The position numbers and the translations under genes were made by a program. Of a stretch of DNA of 64,000 bases, positions 15,777 through 23,063 are shown one piece after another. Source of the DNA: Streptococcus cristatus (lineage in GTDB: Bacteria; Bacillota; Bacilli; Lactobacillales; Streptococcaceae); assembly GCF_003943465.1 (NCBI RefSeq), contig NZ_RJPR01000002.1, forward strand, positions 266,710 to 330,709. Reading direction: 5' to 3'. Position 1 is the first letter of the stretch. The number at the start of each line of letters is the position of its first letter. The notes beneath the pieces were generated by a model that ran no database searches, was not told where the DNA came from, and worked only from the letters and a program-made list of their open reading frames with translations.

Positions 15777-16466
15777 ATGTTTTCTCACGGAAGATTAAAA
15801 CAACGAAGACTTGAAATAAAGTTATCACAGACTGCAATCGCTAATCAATTAAATGTTCATCGTTCCGCTTACCATAATTGGGAAAACGGAAGAAACACAC
15901 CTAATCAAAAAAACCTCACCGCTCTCGCTGCTATTCTTGATGTACCAGTCACTTATTTTGAATCTGAATACAATATCGTAAATAACTATCTTCAGTTATC
16001 TCCCGATAACCAGCTAAAGGCAGAGGAGTATGTTGAGGAACTTCTTCTTTCCCAACAAACTTCAAACGTCATTCCTCTCTTCTCAGTCCAAGTGCTATCA
16101 GATATCCAACTCTCAGCTGGTCTTGGAGAAGGATTCTTTGACGAGTTTGAAACTGAAACAATCTACTCTGATGAGGAACAATACGGTTACGACATTGCTG
16201 CTTGGATTGAGGGAGATTCTATGGAGCCTGTATATAAGAGTGGAGAAGTCGCACTAATTCGTTCAAACGGTTTCGACTATGATGGTGCAGTCTATGCATT
16301 ATCATGGAATGACTCAGTCTATATCAAAAAACTCTACCGTGATGAGGATGGATTTAGAATGGTATCCTTGAATAAGGACTATCCAGAGAAGTTCATCCCT
16401 TACGAGGATGAACCTAGAATTGTTGGTCTAGTTGTAGGTCACTTTATGCCTGTCGAGGGAGTATAG
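15777..16466 (+). CDS. LexA/HdiR-like XRE repressor with S24 self-cleavage domain
   Basis: A 229-residue repressor with an N-terminal HTH (about residues 6-60, LSQTAIANQLNVHRSAYHNW) and a C-terminal S24 domain. The cleavage site is Ala114-Gly115 in LSAGLGEGF, the nucleophile Ser148 in EGDSMEP and the general base Lys in YIKKLY (184/185). RecA-stimulated self-cleavage should lift repression after DNA damage. It heads an operon with two tiny genes, a Y-family polymerase, a YolD-like and a DUF5960 gene, and the palindromes at its promoter fit autoregulation. Ribosome site AAAGGAGGGG. All catalytic residues are present, so it should be active. Confidence 0.92.
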   Translation: MFSHGRLKQRRLEIKLSQTAIANQLNVHRSAYHNWENGRNTPNQKNLTALAAILDVPVTYFESEYNIVNNYLQLSPDNQLKAEEYVEELLLSQQTSNVIPLFSVQVLSDIQLSAGLGEGFFDEFETETIYSDEEQYGYDIAAWIEGDSMEPVYKSGEVALIRSNGFDYDGAVYALSWNDSVYIKKLYRDEDGFRMVSLNKDYPEKFIPYEDEPRIVGLVVGHFMPVEGV

Positions 16467-16468
16467 TC

Positions 16469-16696
16469 ATGAAGCTAAAGGATATTTTAGAACTTGGGAC
16501 GTATGGTTTCAATCCGAACTGTAAAGTTGAAATATTCTGTATGGACAACTTTGAAGAGCGGCTAGAGAATGAAGGATTCGATGAAATTCTTATTCCTCAA
16601 AATGATGATGCAAAAATCTATCCTTACGCTTTTTTGATAGAGGATTCTATTTTGATTGCTATGACCGAGGTGGATGACGATATCAATGAATGTTAA
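16469..16696 (+). CDS. Small acidic protein, 75 residues, in polymerase operon
   Basis: Starts 2 nt after the repressor stop with a GAGGGAG site and ends by overlapping the next small gene. The product (MKLKDILELG start, EVDDDINEC end) is acidic, with no recognised domain. It is conserved in position in this type of cassette as far as I can infer. A regulatory or accessory role to the polymerase is possible but unsupported. Confidence 0.65.
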   Translation: MKLKDILELGTYGFNPNCKVEIFCMDNFEERLENEGFDEILIPQNDDAKIYPYAFLIEDSILIAMTEVDDDINEC

Positions 16697-16814
16697 AGAA
16701 ATGATTTACATCAAAGACGAACGTATTATCTTCACCCCTGACAAATTTGAATACGACATCACTGACTACATCGGAGAACTTATCGAAGAGCTAGAGAAAC
16801 TAAAAAGGAGATAA
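16686..16814 (+). CDS. Tiny acidic protein, 42 residues, in polymerase operon
   Basis: ATG 16686 overlaps the end of the previous gene by 11 nt, and the TAA at 16812-16814 lies 4 nt before the polymerase ATG. The polymerase ribosome site AAGGAG is inside its last codons, which indicates translational coupling. The product begins MNVKEMIYIKDERIIF and ends in an acidic helix. Unknown function. The tight packing argues for a real gene. Confidence 0.6.
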   Translation: MNVKEMIYIKDERIIFTPDKFEYDITDYIGELIEELEKLKRR

Positions 16815-16818
16815 TCCT

Positions 16819-18234
16819 ATGGGCTATATCGACTATTCTATTGAACCTCAAAGTGACATAGCCTTCCTCGATATGAAGTCCTTCTACGCTTCTGTAGAAT
16901 GTGTGGATAGAGGTTTACATCCACTCTACACATCACTGTGCGTCATGAGCCGTGCAGACAACTCGGCAGGATTGATTCTCGCTTCTTCTCCAATGTTTAA
17001 AAAAGTATTCGGTAAAGCAAATGTAGGTCGTTCCTACGACTTGCCATTTGATATAAACACTCGAAAATTCAGCTATCAGAATGCGTGGAAACAAGGTCTT
17101 GAGGTAACACCGAAGTATAAATCTTTCATCGAACACTGGGCAAAGCGTACACTCATCGTTCCTCCGCGAATGGACAGATATATTGAGAAGAATCTAGAGA
17201 TTCAGCATATATTTCAAGACTATGCTGCTCCAGATGACATTCTCCCCTATTCAATCGATGAAGGCTTTATTGACCTTACTAGCTCACTTTCTTACTTTAT
17301 TTCTGATAAGTCAATGTCAAGGAAAGATAAGTTAGATAATGTTTCGGCTATGATTCAGAGAGATATTTACAGTAAAACAGGTATTATCTCAACTGTTGGA
17401 ATGAGTAATTCCAATCCTCTTCTAGCTAAACTAGCTCTAGATAATGAAGCTAAAAAAACTGCTACAATGAGAGCGAACTGGTCATACGAAGATGTAGAAA
17501 CCAAGGTATGGGCCATTCCAAAACTAACAGACTTTTGGGGGATTGGTAGTAAAACCGAGATTCATTTACAAAAACTTGGTATTCATTCAATCAAAGAACT
17601 AGCCAACTTCAATCCTGATATTCTCAAAAAAGAATTCGGCAAAGTTGGTGTTCAGCTATGGTTTCACGCAAACGGTGTTGATGAGAGCAACGTCCATGAA
17701 CCCTATAAACCAAAATCACGAGGATTGGGTAACTCACAAGTACTTCCTAGAGATTACAGAACCCAAAGAGAAATTGAAATCGTATTAGCTGAAATGGCTG
17801 ACCAGGTTGCTAACCGTCTTCGCTCGGCACATAAAAAAGCTACTGTCGTTTCTATTCATATTGGCTATTCTAGAACTGAGATGAAAAAATCAATTAATGC
17901 TCAGAAAAAAATTGACCCAGCAAATCTTCCAAAAACAATGGTTGGTCATGTACTTGAATTATTCCGAAAGAAATACACCTCTGGTGCAGTGAGGCAAATC
18001 GGTGTGTCTTATGGTGGCTTTGTAGATGAAAACTTTACTCTACTGTCACTTTTTGATGATGTAGAACAAATTGAAAAAGAAAATAGACTTCAGACAGCAA
18101 TTGATGTTGTCAGAGAACAGTTTGGCTTTTTAGCTATTCAAAAAGGAACCGTCCTAACCGAAGGTTCCAGAAATATTGAACGTAGTAAACTTATCGGCGG
18201 TCATTCCGCTGGTGGATTGGAGGGATTAAAATGA
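16819..18234 (+). CDS. Y-family translesion DNA polymerase (UmuC/UvrX-like)
   Basis: A 471-residue Y-family polymerase. Catalytic carboxylates are in FLDMKSFYASVE (about residues 16-27) and YSIDEGFIDL (about 142-151); a helix-hairpin-helix is near LTDFWGIGSKTEIHLQKLG (about 235-253). The little-finger region follows (about 300-420) and is complete. It bypasses damaged bases and raises mutation rate. It lies in an operon behind an S24 repressor, so expression should follow DNA damage. Tn1207.1 is known to carry a UmuC/MucB homologue at this position relative to msr(D). The stop overlaps the next gene by 4 nt. Confidence 0.94.
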   Translation: MGYIDYSIEPQSDIAFLDMKSFYASVECVDRGLHPLYTSLCVMSRADNSAGLILASSPMFKKVFGKANVGRSYDLPFDINTRKFSYQNAWKQGLEVTPKYKSFIEHWAKRTLIVPPRMDRYIEKNLEIQHIFQDYAAPDDILPYSIDEGFIDLTSSLSYFISDKSMSRKDKLDNVSAMIQRDIYSKTGIISTVGMSNSNPLLAKLALDNEAKKTATMRANWSYEDVETKVWAIPKLTDFWGIGSKTEIHLQKLGIHSIKELANFNPDILKKEFGKVGVQLWFHANGVDESNVHEPYKPKSRGLGNSQVLPRDYRTQREIEIVLAEMADQVANRLRSAHKKATVVSIHIGYSRTEMKKSINAQKKIDPANLPKTMVGHVLELFRKKYTSGAVRQIGVSYGGFVDENFTLLSLFDDVEQIEKENRLQTAIDVVREQFGFLAIQKGTVLTEGSRNIERSKLIGGHSAGGLEGLK

Positions 18235-18599
18235 TTGATCGTTCATACTTGCCATTTCAGTCAGCAAGAGAGTACCAGGATACTAAGATGCAAAAATGGA
18301 TGGGCTTTTTCCTATCTGAGCATACATCAGCACTCACTGACGATGCAAACAAAGTAACGTATATGTCAGATTTGTCACTGGAGAAGAAATTATTACTCCT
18401 CAGTCAGGTGTATGCTGGGCAACTGAACACGCGCATTCATGTTGTTAAAAAAAACAATCAAGTTTCCTATACTGGAACAATACCAAGTCTGACCAAAGAT
18501 TTCATTTTGATAAAAACTACAACAGGTCACATTAATTTGAAATTGAAAGACATTGTTAGTATTGAACTTGTAGAGGAGGTGCTCTATGAATCAGCTTGA
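18231..18599 (+). CDS. YolD-like family protein
   Basis: A 122-residue protein starting MIDRSYLPFQSAREYQDTKM, with the LPFQSAREYQD signature of YolD-like proteins. These often sit beside Y-family polymerases in phages and mobile elements and have been proposed as UmuD-like partners. It overlaps both the polymerase gene (4 nt) and the downstream gene (14 nt). The C-terminal half has an Sm/Hfq-like beta pattern (VSYTGTIPSLTKDFILI), as reported for the family. Function is by association. Confidence 0.82.
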   Translation: MIDRSYLPFQSAREYQDTKMQKWMGFFLSEHTSALTDDANKVTYMSDLSLEKKLLLLSQVYAGQLNTRIHVVKKNNQVSYTGTIPSLTKDFILIKTTTGHINLKLKDIVSIELVEEVLYESA

Positions 18600-18885
18600 A
18601 TTTCAGCGTAATCACCTGCAAATGGACTATTACAGCGAGAGCTACCAAGATTTTGAACGTGACTTCTACCGCTACTCCAACATGAATATTCCATTGACCT
18701 TCCTGACCGATGATATCCTCAAAACAATGGCGACTTCACGTAAGAATTACTTTGTCCTCAATAAGGAAAAGTCCAGAGATAACCGCGATCACTTCTTCAT
18801 ATTTGAAGTAAGAACCTTAGAAGAGAATCCACTAATCTATCATTATACATATAAGAAAACTACAACATATTTAGCAGAAAAATAG
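18586..18885 (+). CDS. DUF5960 family protein
   Basis: A 99-residue protein common in streptococcal mobile elements (NHLQMDYYSESYQDFERDFY). The frame overlaps YolD by 14 nt with a GGAGGTGC ribosome site inside that gene. It closes the polymerase operon; the terminator starts within its last codon. Role unknown. Tight coupling suggests a job linked to the polymerase or to the SOS response. Confidence 0.7.
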   Translation: MNQLEFQRNHLQMDYYSESYQDFERDFYRYSNMNIPLTFLTDDILKTMATSRKNYFVLNKEKSRDNRDHFFIFEVRTLEENPLIYHYTYKKTTTYLAEK

Positions 18886-18914
18886 GAGCAGTTCGATTTA
18901 CTGTTCCTATTTTT
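18884..18914. terminator. Bidirectional terminator between polymerase operon and msr(D)
   Basis: AGGAGCAGT (18884-18892) pairs with ACTGTTCCT (18900-18908) with one wobble; a T run follows on the plus strand and AAAAATAGG mirrors it on the minus strand. It can stop both the rightward operon and leftward msr(D) transcription. A second weaker stem (GTCGC near 18959, GCGAC near 18988) lies nearer msr(D). Confidence 0.75.
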
Positions 18915-19002
18915 AATCTTCATAAAATCTCAAGTCTTTATACTCTTTAACAATGGAGTCGCCAGCCAGAACAGACTATACTGACCAGCGACTACCTAAA
19001 AT

Positions 19003-20466
19003 TTAATGTTTCAGCTTAATTTTCTTATCTCTAATTTCATAAACTACATCAGCTACATTTTCGAGTAATCGTTTATCGTGGGTGATAAACACGATAGTTC
19101 CGGTGTACTCCTTCATTAGTATTTCCAAAGCCTCTAAACTTGGTATGTCAAGGAAGTTACTGGGTTCATCCATTATTAGGATGTTATATCTACCCATGAG
19201 CATTTTAGCAAGCAACAATTTTATAATTTCTCCACCGCTTAAAACAGATAAGCTTTTTCCAATATCGTTCTGTTTGAACCCCATAGATGCTAGCACAGAA
19301 CGAATTTCTGATATATTGTAATCACAATCCTTCTGCATAAACTCCATAACATTCTGATTACTGTTGTACTTGTAACCATTCTGTGCAAAGTAACCTATTT
19401 TTGCCTTAGGTGAAATAGAAATTCCTTCTTCATGGTTTAAGATCATTTGGATTAAAGTTGTTTTTCCGGTTCCATTACCACCCGTTAATGCCACTTTTGC
19501 TCCTAGCGGAATTTGAAAAGATGCATTTTCAAACAGTGCCTTATCCCCAAATACTTTATTAATTTCCGCACCGACTATAGGGTATGGATTATGGAGCTCC
19601 AATGCTTTACTTTGCCTGAAACGAATTCTGCGAATGCCTTCCGGAGCTTCTACTTTTCCTAATGCCGCAATCCTGTTCTCTAGGGATTTAGCGGCATTAT
19701 GCATCTTTTTTTCCTTACTTCCTATTGATTTTTGATGAGCTAAACGCCCTCCGCCTTCAGTACTTTTTTTCTTTGAAGAACCTTTTGCCTTCTGTTCTAT
19801 TTTACGAGCCTGTTTTCGCTTTTCCTCCGCAGCCCTTTCCAATCGAGCACGTTCCGCAATAAATTGTTCGTATTCTGCAGCTTGTCTCTTACGTTCTTCC
19901 TCTTTCTGACGAAGATAATCAGAATAGTTTCCCCAATACTCAGTGATTTTGCCATCTTTCAGTTCCCATATTTTATCTACTATTTCATCAAGAAAATAGC
20001 GGTCATGGCTAATAACTAACAGTGCACCTGTAAAATATTTTAGCTGTCCTATTAGAAAATCAATTCCTTCACGGTCTAAATGGCTCGTAGGTTCATCCGC
20101 TAAAATACCATGAACCTGTGCCGATAAGGCCTGTGCTATTTTAAGCCTTGTTTCTTCACCACCGCTCATGGTCTGTATATTTAATTGCTCAACACCTAGC
20201 TTGCCTACAAGCGCAAAATCTTTTTCCTCCTGCAGAGTTACTTCGTCCAACTGGGGAATATAGGCAAGTTCACCCAGATGATTCATTTTACATCCTGGGG
20301 GAATTAATTCTCCTAAAAGTACCTTGAATAAAGTGCTTTTTCCTGCACCATTTGCTCCTACTAAACCAATACGGTCATAATCATATACTTCTAATTCATT
20401 TATATCTAAAACATCGTGTCCTTTGAATTCCACACTAATGTCTTTTGCTTTTAATATTAATTCCAT
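19003..20466 (-). CDS. msr(D): ABC-F ribosomal protection protein Msr(D)
   Basis: A 487-residue ABC-F protein with two ATPase domains and no membrane segments. Walker [10 protein letters not shown] (about residue 38) and GGNGTGKTT (about 329), signatures MSGGEETRL (about 100) and LSGGEIIKL (about 410), and Walker [12 protein letters not shown] and [12 protein letters not shown] are visible. The charged linker (about 175-260, rich in K and E) holds the antibiotic-resistance domain. It binds the ribosomal E-site and displaces macrolides and ketolides. It is downstream of mef(A) in one operon; a leader peptide with an attenuator in the 119-nt gap (20545-20565) controls it. It is intact and should confer resistance with mef(A). 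Confidence 0.97.
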   Translation of the reverse strand: MELILKAKDISVEFKGHDVLDINELEVYDYDRIGLVGANGAGKSTLFKVLLGELIPPGCKMNHLGELAYIPQLDEVTLQEEKDFALVGKLGVEQLNIQTMSGGEETRLKIAQALSAQVHGILADEPTSHLDREGIDFLIGQLKYFTGALLVISHDRYFLDEIVDKIWELKDGKITEYWGNYSDYLRQKEEERKRQAAEYEQFIAERARLERAAEEKRKQARKIEQKAKGSSKKKSTEGGGRLAHQKSIGSKEKKMHNAAKSLENRIAALGKVEAPEGIRRIRFRQSKALELHNPYPIVGAEINKVFGDKALFENASFQIPLGAKVALTGGNGTGKTTLIQMILNHEEGISISPKAKIGYFAQNGYKYNSNQNVMEFMQKDCDYNISEIRSVLASMGFKQNDIGKSLSVLSGGEIIKLLLAKMLMGRYNILIMDEPSNFLDIPSLEALEILMKEYTGTIVFITHDKRLLENVADVVYEIRDKKIKLKH

Positions 20467-20516
20467 AACATTTCCTCCTGTCTATAATCGCATGCTTTCA
20501 TTTGCTTGTACGCAGG

Positions 20517-20539
20517 AAAAACCCTGCGATTTTAGCAGG
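20517..20539 (-). terminator. Attenuator hairpin of msr(D)
   Basis: Read on the minus strand CCTGC pairs with GCAGG, followed by GTTTTT. A second CCTGCG downstream (20511-20516 region) can pair with the same GCAGG and would prevent the terminator. This is the layout of a translation-controlled attenuator downstream of the MYLIFM leader peptide. Confidence 0.75.
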
Positions 20540-20544
20540 AAGAA

Positions 20545-20565
20545 TTACATGAAAATAAGATACAT
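20545..20565 (-). CDS. Leader peptide MYLIFM (MsrDL)
   Basis: ATG at 20565 follows a GGAGGG site at 8 nt, and the frame reads MYLIFM then TAA. This is the known MsrDL peptide on which macrolide-bound ribosomes stall, freeing msr(D) from attenuation. It lies between mef(A) and msr(D), and the attenuator follows it directly. Confidence 0.9.
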   Translation of the reverse strand: MYLIFM

Positions 20566-20585
20566 AAATATCCCTCCAATATTGT

Positions 20586-21803
20586 TTATTTTAAATCTAA
20601 TTTTCTAATCTCATTTATCATTGGGCAAACTATTGCAATGCAAATAATTAAAGTACCTGATAGTAAAAACCAATGATTTACACCGATTCTATCAGCAAAG
20701 AGTGCAGAAAGAATTAATCCAATTGGCATAGCAAGAGACATGATACTTCCAGTTAAAGAAAATACACGTCCTAAATATTCAGGCTTAATTTTCTCCTGAA
20801 AAAGAGCTGTTTGCACACCGCTGTAAAACGGAACAGAAAGCCCCATTATTGCACAGCAGACTACAAAAATGAAAAATCCACTTTGGGGAAGTAATCCTGA
20901 AATGGTTAAGCTTATCCCCATCATAAAAATGGATGCCGTTATTAATAAGATTCGCTTTTGGTAATTCCCAAATAACCCTAATAATAGACCCCCTATCAAC
21001 ATTCCAGATGCAAAGGAAATTTCCGTAATAGAAATATGCACAGGTGTTCCATTAAAGTAATCCATGCTAATTAAAGGGAATAGTGCATTAATTGGCATAT
21101 AAACAAACATATATAATGTTCCAACGAGTAATAAAGCAAATAATCCTTTATTTTGCCGTAGTACAGCCATTCCTTCTTTCATTTCTCTTATGAAATTTGG
21201 GTCCAAACTTTGCACGCGATCACCCAGCTTAGGAATACGTACAATTGCTACCGTAATAGATGCAATCACAGCACCCAATACATCGATGGCAATAATAGCA
21301 TTTAGTTCCCAAACGGAGTATAAGAGTGCTGCAACCGCCGGACTAACAATATAGCTTATAGACTGCAAAGACTGACTATAGCCTGCACATTTCGTAAGCT
21401 GTTCTTCTGGTACTAAAAATGGCGTAACCGCATTGAGAGCCGGGGTGTGAAAAGCTGTTCCAATGCTACGGATAAACAATACTATCATAACCATCCAGAC
21501 AGGTAGCTCCATATAGAATGCAACAATAGTAAGCACCGAACCAGCTGCTGCGATAATTAAATCAGCACCAATCATTATCTTCTTCCTATCATGACGATCC
21601 ACTAGCACACCAATTGCAGGTCCAAAGACCGCATAGGGTAAAAAACCTAATAGTGAAGCCATAGACAAGACCATCGCGGATCCAGTTTTTTCTGTAAGGT
21701 AAAAAATAATCGCCATTTGCAAGATGGCACTAGTGATTAATGATACTGCTTGCCCTGCCCATATTGTATAAAACTTAAGTTTCCAATTGTTGTATTTTTC
21801 CAT
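20586..21803 (-). CDS. mef(A): MFS macrolide efflux pump Mef(A/E)
   Basis: A 405-residue major facilitator with about twelve membrane segments. The start is MEKYNNWKLKFYTIWAGQAV, and the conserved loop 2-3 motif GVLVDRHDRKKIMIGAD (about residues 65-81) is intact. It exports 14- and 15-membered macrolides by proton exchange and works together with Msr(D). ATG 21803 has an AGGAGAT site. Upstream lie a promoter, the MTASMRLR leader peptide and an attenuator, giving erythromycin-induced transcription. Whether it is the mef(A) or mef(E) allele cannot be settled by eye; the comEC site and linked UmuC gene favour mef(A)-type elements. Confidence 0.97.
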   Translation of the reverse strand: MEKYNNWKLKFYTIWAGQAVSLITSAILQMAIIFYLTEKTGSAMVLSMASLLGFLPYAVFGPAIGVLVDRHDRKKIMIGADLIIAAAGSVLTIVAFYMELPVWMVMIVLFIRSIGTAFHTPALNAVTPFLVPEEQLTKCAGYSQSLQSISYIVSPAVAALLYSVWELNAIIAIDVLGAVIASITVAIVRIPKLGDRVQSLDPNFIREMKEGMAVLRQNKGLFALLLVGTLYMFVYMPINALFPLISMDYFNGTPVHISITEISFASGMLIGGLLLGLFGNYQKRILLITASIFMMGISLTISGLLPQSGFFIFVVCCAIMGLSVPFYSGVQTALFQEKIKPEYLGRVFSLTGSIMSLAMPIGLILSALFADRIGVNHWFLLSGTLIICIAIVCPMINEIRKLDLK

Positions 21804-21863
21804 TTATATTATCTCCTGCATATTATTTTGCTTAAATTTCTATTTTGAATAGCATTATAGGCA

Positions 21864-21911
21864 ATAAAAAAATGCAGGCCTAAATCCACAATGTGGCTTT
21901 TGGTCTGCATA
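21864..21911 (-). terminator. Attenuator terminator in the mef(A) leader
   Basis: Read on the minus strand ATGCAGACC (21902-21910) pairs with GGCCTGCAT (21872-21880) and a T run follows (21864-21871). It lies between the leader peptide and the mef(A) start. In the known mef/mel systems, ribosome stalling in the leader removes this terminator. A direct repeat of TATAGTTAAATAAAGG (21959-21990) lies just upstream. Confidence 0.82.
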
Positions 21912-22087
21912 CATACAATTTGGAAACATTCATATTAAAGACATAGTTAAATAAAGGTATAGTTAAATAAAGGTATAGTTAAATAACCAATATCCTCACC
22001 GTAACTAATGAATGCTCAATATCGTATAAATAAGCACAACAAAAAAGCCTATCATCGGGTATAGATTCTGCTTTTCTTATTGCCAGC

Positions 22088-22114
22088 TTATCTTAAACGC
22101 ATTGAGGCTGTCAT
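22088..22114 (-). CDS. Leader peptide MTASMRLR of the mef operon
   Basis: ATG at 22114 follows AGGAGGAACCGAAACT; the frame reads MTASMRLR then TAA at 22088-22090. This 8-residue peptide is known to control mef/mel attenuation by macrolide-dependent stalling, with arrest near the MRLR end. It is intact here, so induction should work. Confidence 0.9.
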   Translation of the reverse strand: MTASMRLR

Positions 22115-22154
22115 AGTTTCGGTTCCTCCTAAATTCTTATTTGGATTATCATAT

Positions 22155-22183
22155 ATTTTAACATAATAAGTCATTTTAAGCAA
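22155..22183 (-). promoter_or_regulatory. Promoter of the mef(A)-msr(D) operon
   Basis: Minus strand -35 TTGCTT (22178-22183), 17-bp spacer, -10 TAAAAT (22155-22160). It lies about 41 nt upstream of the leader peptide ATG and is the only good promoter in the gap. Confidence 0.75.
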
Positions 22184-22204
22184 CTTATAAATTAAAAAAA
22201 TCCA

Positions 22205-22244
22205 TTAAAAACCGCCAAAGGGGGTTAGCCCTTAAATTGCGGTT
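22205..22244 (-). terminator. Terminator after the recombinase tail remnant
   Basis: AACCGC (22239-22244 read leftwards) pairs with GCGGTT (22210-22215), followed by TTTAA. An internal GGGCTAACCCCC stem strengthens it. It shields the mef promoter from leftward read-through. Confidence 0.65.
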
Positions 22245-22250
22245 AATATT

Positions 22251-22325
22251 CTATATCTCTTCGTCAATCTCAATCCCTGACTTGAATTCAACGGTGAGCT
22301 TATCTTCATATAATTTTTTTACTAG
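22251..22325 (-). pseudogene. 3' remnant of a second serine recombinase gene
   Basis: An open frame with no start reads LVKKLYEDKLTVEFKSGIEI and ends DEEI before a TAG at 22251-22253. This is the kind of basic/beta tail that closes large serine recombinases of Gram-positive mobile elements (KLTVEFKSG pattern). It is joined upstream to a DUF1643 fragment in another frame, so it is debris from an earlier element. Identification rests on pattern memory. Confidence 0.5.
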
Positions 22326-22523
22326 CATTTAGAATTCGGTTGATTGTACGATCGCTATAGTCCTCATTAGCTGCTGAGGGATTCATACATATAGCCACGA
22401 GTGGATTCGTTCCTAAGCATCCCAGTAGGAATCTACGGTAGGCATTATATTTTTCAGGAATACATAGATTAGGTCTTCTCCCAAAGGATAGGCTAGTCTG
22501 ACTTTTGTAACTTTATCGTTCAT
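22306..22523 (-). pseudogene. Frameshifted, truncated DUF1643 gene
   Basis: ATG 22523 with an AGGAGG site begins MNDKVTKVRLAYPLGED, a typical DUF1643 start. The frame stops at 22413 (SYWDA*), but the next frame continues with YRRFLLGCLGTNPLVAICMN and PSAANEDYSDRTINRI, also typical DUF1643 sequence. So a frameshift occurs near 22430-22440, and the coding match ends at about 22320 where the recombinase remnant starts. The full family is about 150-190 residues, so most of the C-terminus is gone. DUF1643 proteins are of unknown function and travel on mobile elements. Confidence 0.65.
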
Positions 22524-22573
22524 AGAGTTACCTCCTACAGTATATTTTAACATGAACCCCCTTGCAAGGATAT

Positions 22574-22608
22574 GAAAATGGCAGGAATACAATAGTTGTA
22601 CTCCTACC
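22574..22608 (-). terminator. Terminator after the 22633-23049 gene
   Basis: GGTAGGA and TCCTGCC arms, extended by GTACAA and TTGTAT, form a stem followed by ATTTTC on the minus strand. It lies 25 nt past the stop of the leftward recombinase-linked gene. Confidence 0.65.
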
Positions 22609-22632
22609 AATAATTTTTATCTTCGTTCCTTA

Positions 22633-23049
22633 CTATCTATTGTCGTTTTTACGAAAATCAGATAGTTCATCAAAGTCCTTCAATTCAAAAACAAAAGCTT
22701 TATCTTCAGGAATGTGAATCCCCTCTACTCTATAACGCTTATCAGATTTCCATTCACTCATGATTGTTAAGAGTGTTTCTTTTAAAGTTTTATGACCTAC
22801 CTGAACAATACCTTTTTGCTCCCCAACAGGTTTTGAAAAAGAAAATACTCCCCTAGTTTTTGCACGACAAACTTGTATACCCATTACCTTTGTATCCTTA
22901 TTAAAGGCAACCAGTACATGTGCTGGGTATTCTAAAGCTTGGACAATTCCTTTACTAAATGTAACAAAGTTCTTGTTCACCGTCATGCTATAATCTGATG
23001 AGTAACGTTCAACATTAACAACTTCAAGATTAAAATCTTTAAAACGCAT
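22633..23049 (-). CDS. Unknown protein encoded with the serine recombinase
   Basis: A 138-residue protein starting MRFKDFNLEVVNVERYSSDY, lying 14 nt downstream of the recombinase and surely in one operon with it. The sequence is of beta-rich, soluble type with a charged C-terminus (ELSDFRKNDNR). I do not recognise a family. Position suggests an accessory factor for integration or excision, for example supplying DNA contacts that the short recombinase lacks; this is inference. Tn1207.1-type elements have small ORFs of unknown function between recombinase and mef. Confidence 0.7.
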   Translation of the reverse strand: MRFKDFNLEVVNVERYSSDYSMTVNKNFVTFSKGIVQALEYPAHVLVAFNKDTKVMGIQVCRAKTRGVFSFSKPVGEQKGIVQVGHKTLKETLLTIMSEWKSDKRYRVEGIHIPEDKAFVFELKDFDELSDFRKNDNR

Positions 23050-23063
23050 AATTTACCTCTTTC

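Noticed and set aside
18231..18885. YolD-like and DUF5960 genes as a toxin-antitoxin pair
   Set aside because: Their sizes and overlap would fit, but both are known companions of Y-family polymerases, and no toxin motif is visible.
22413..22610. A 65-codon frame starting MVGVQLLYSCHF upstream of mef(A) as an intact gene
   Set aside because: The ribosome site supports only the internal Met (MNDKV), and the protein pattern continues in another frame, so it is part of a broken DUF1643 gene.
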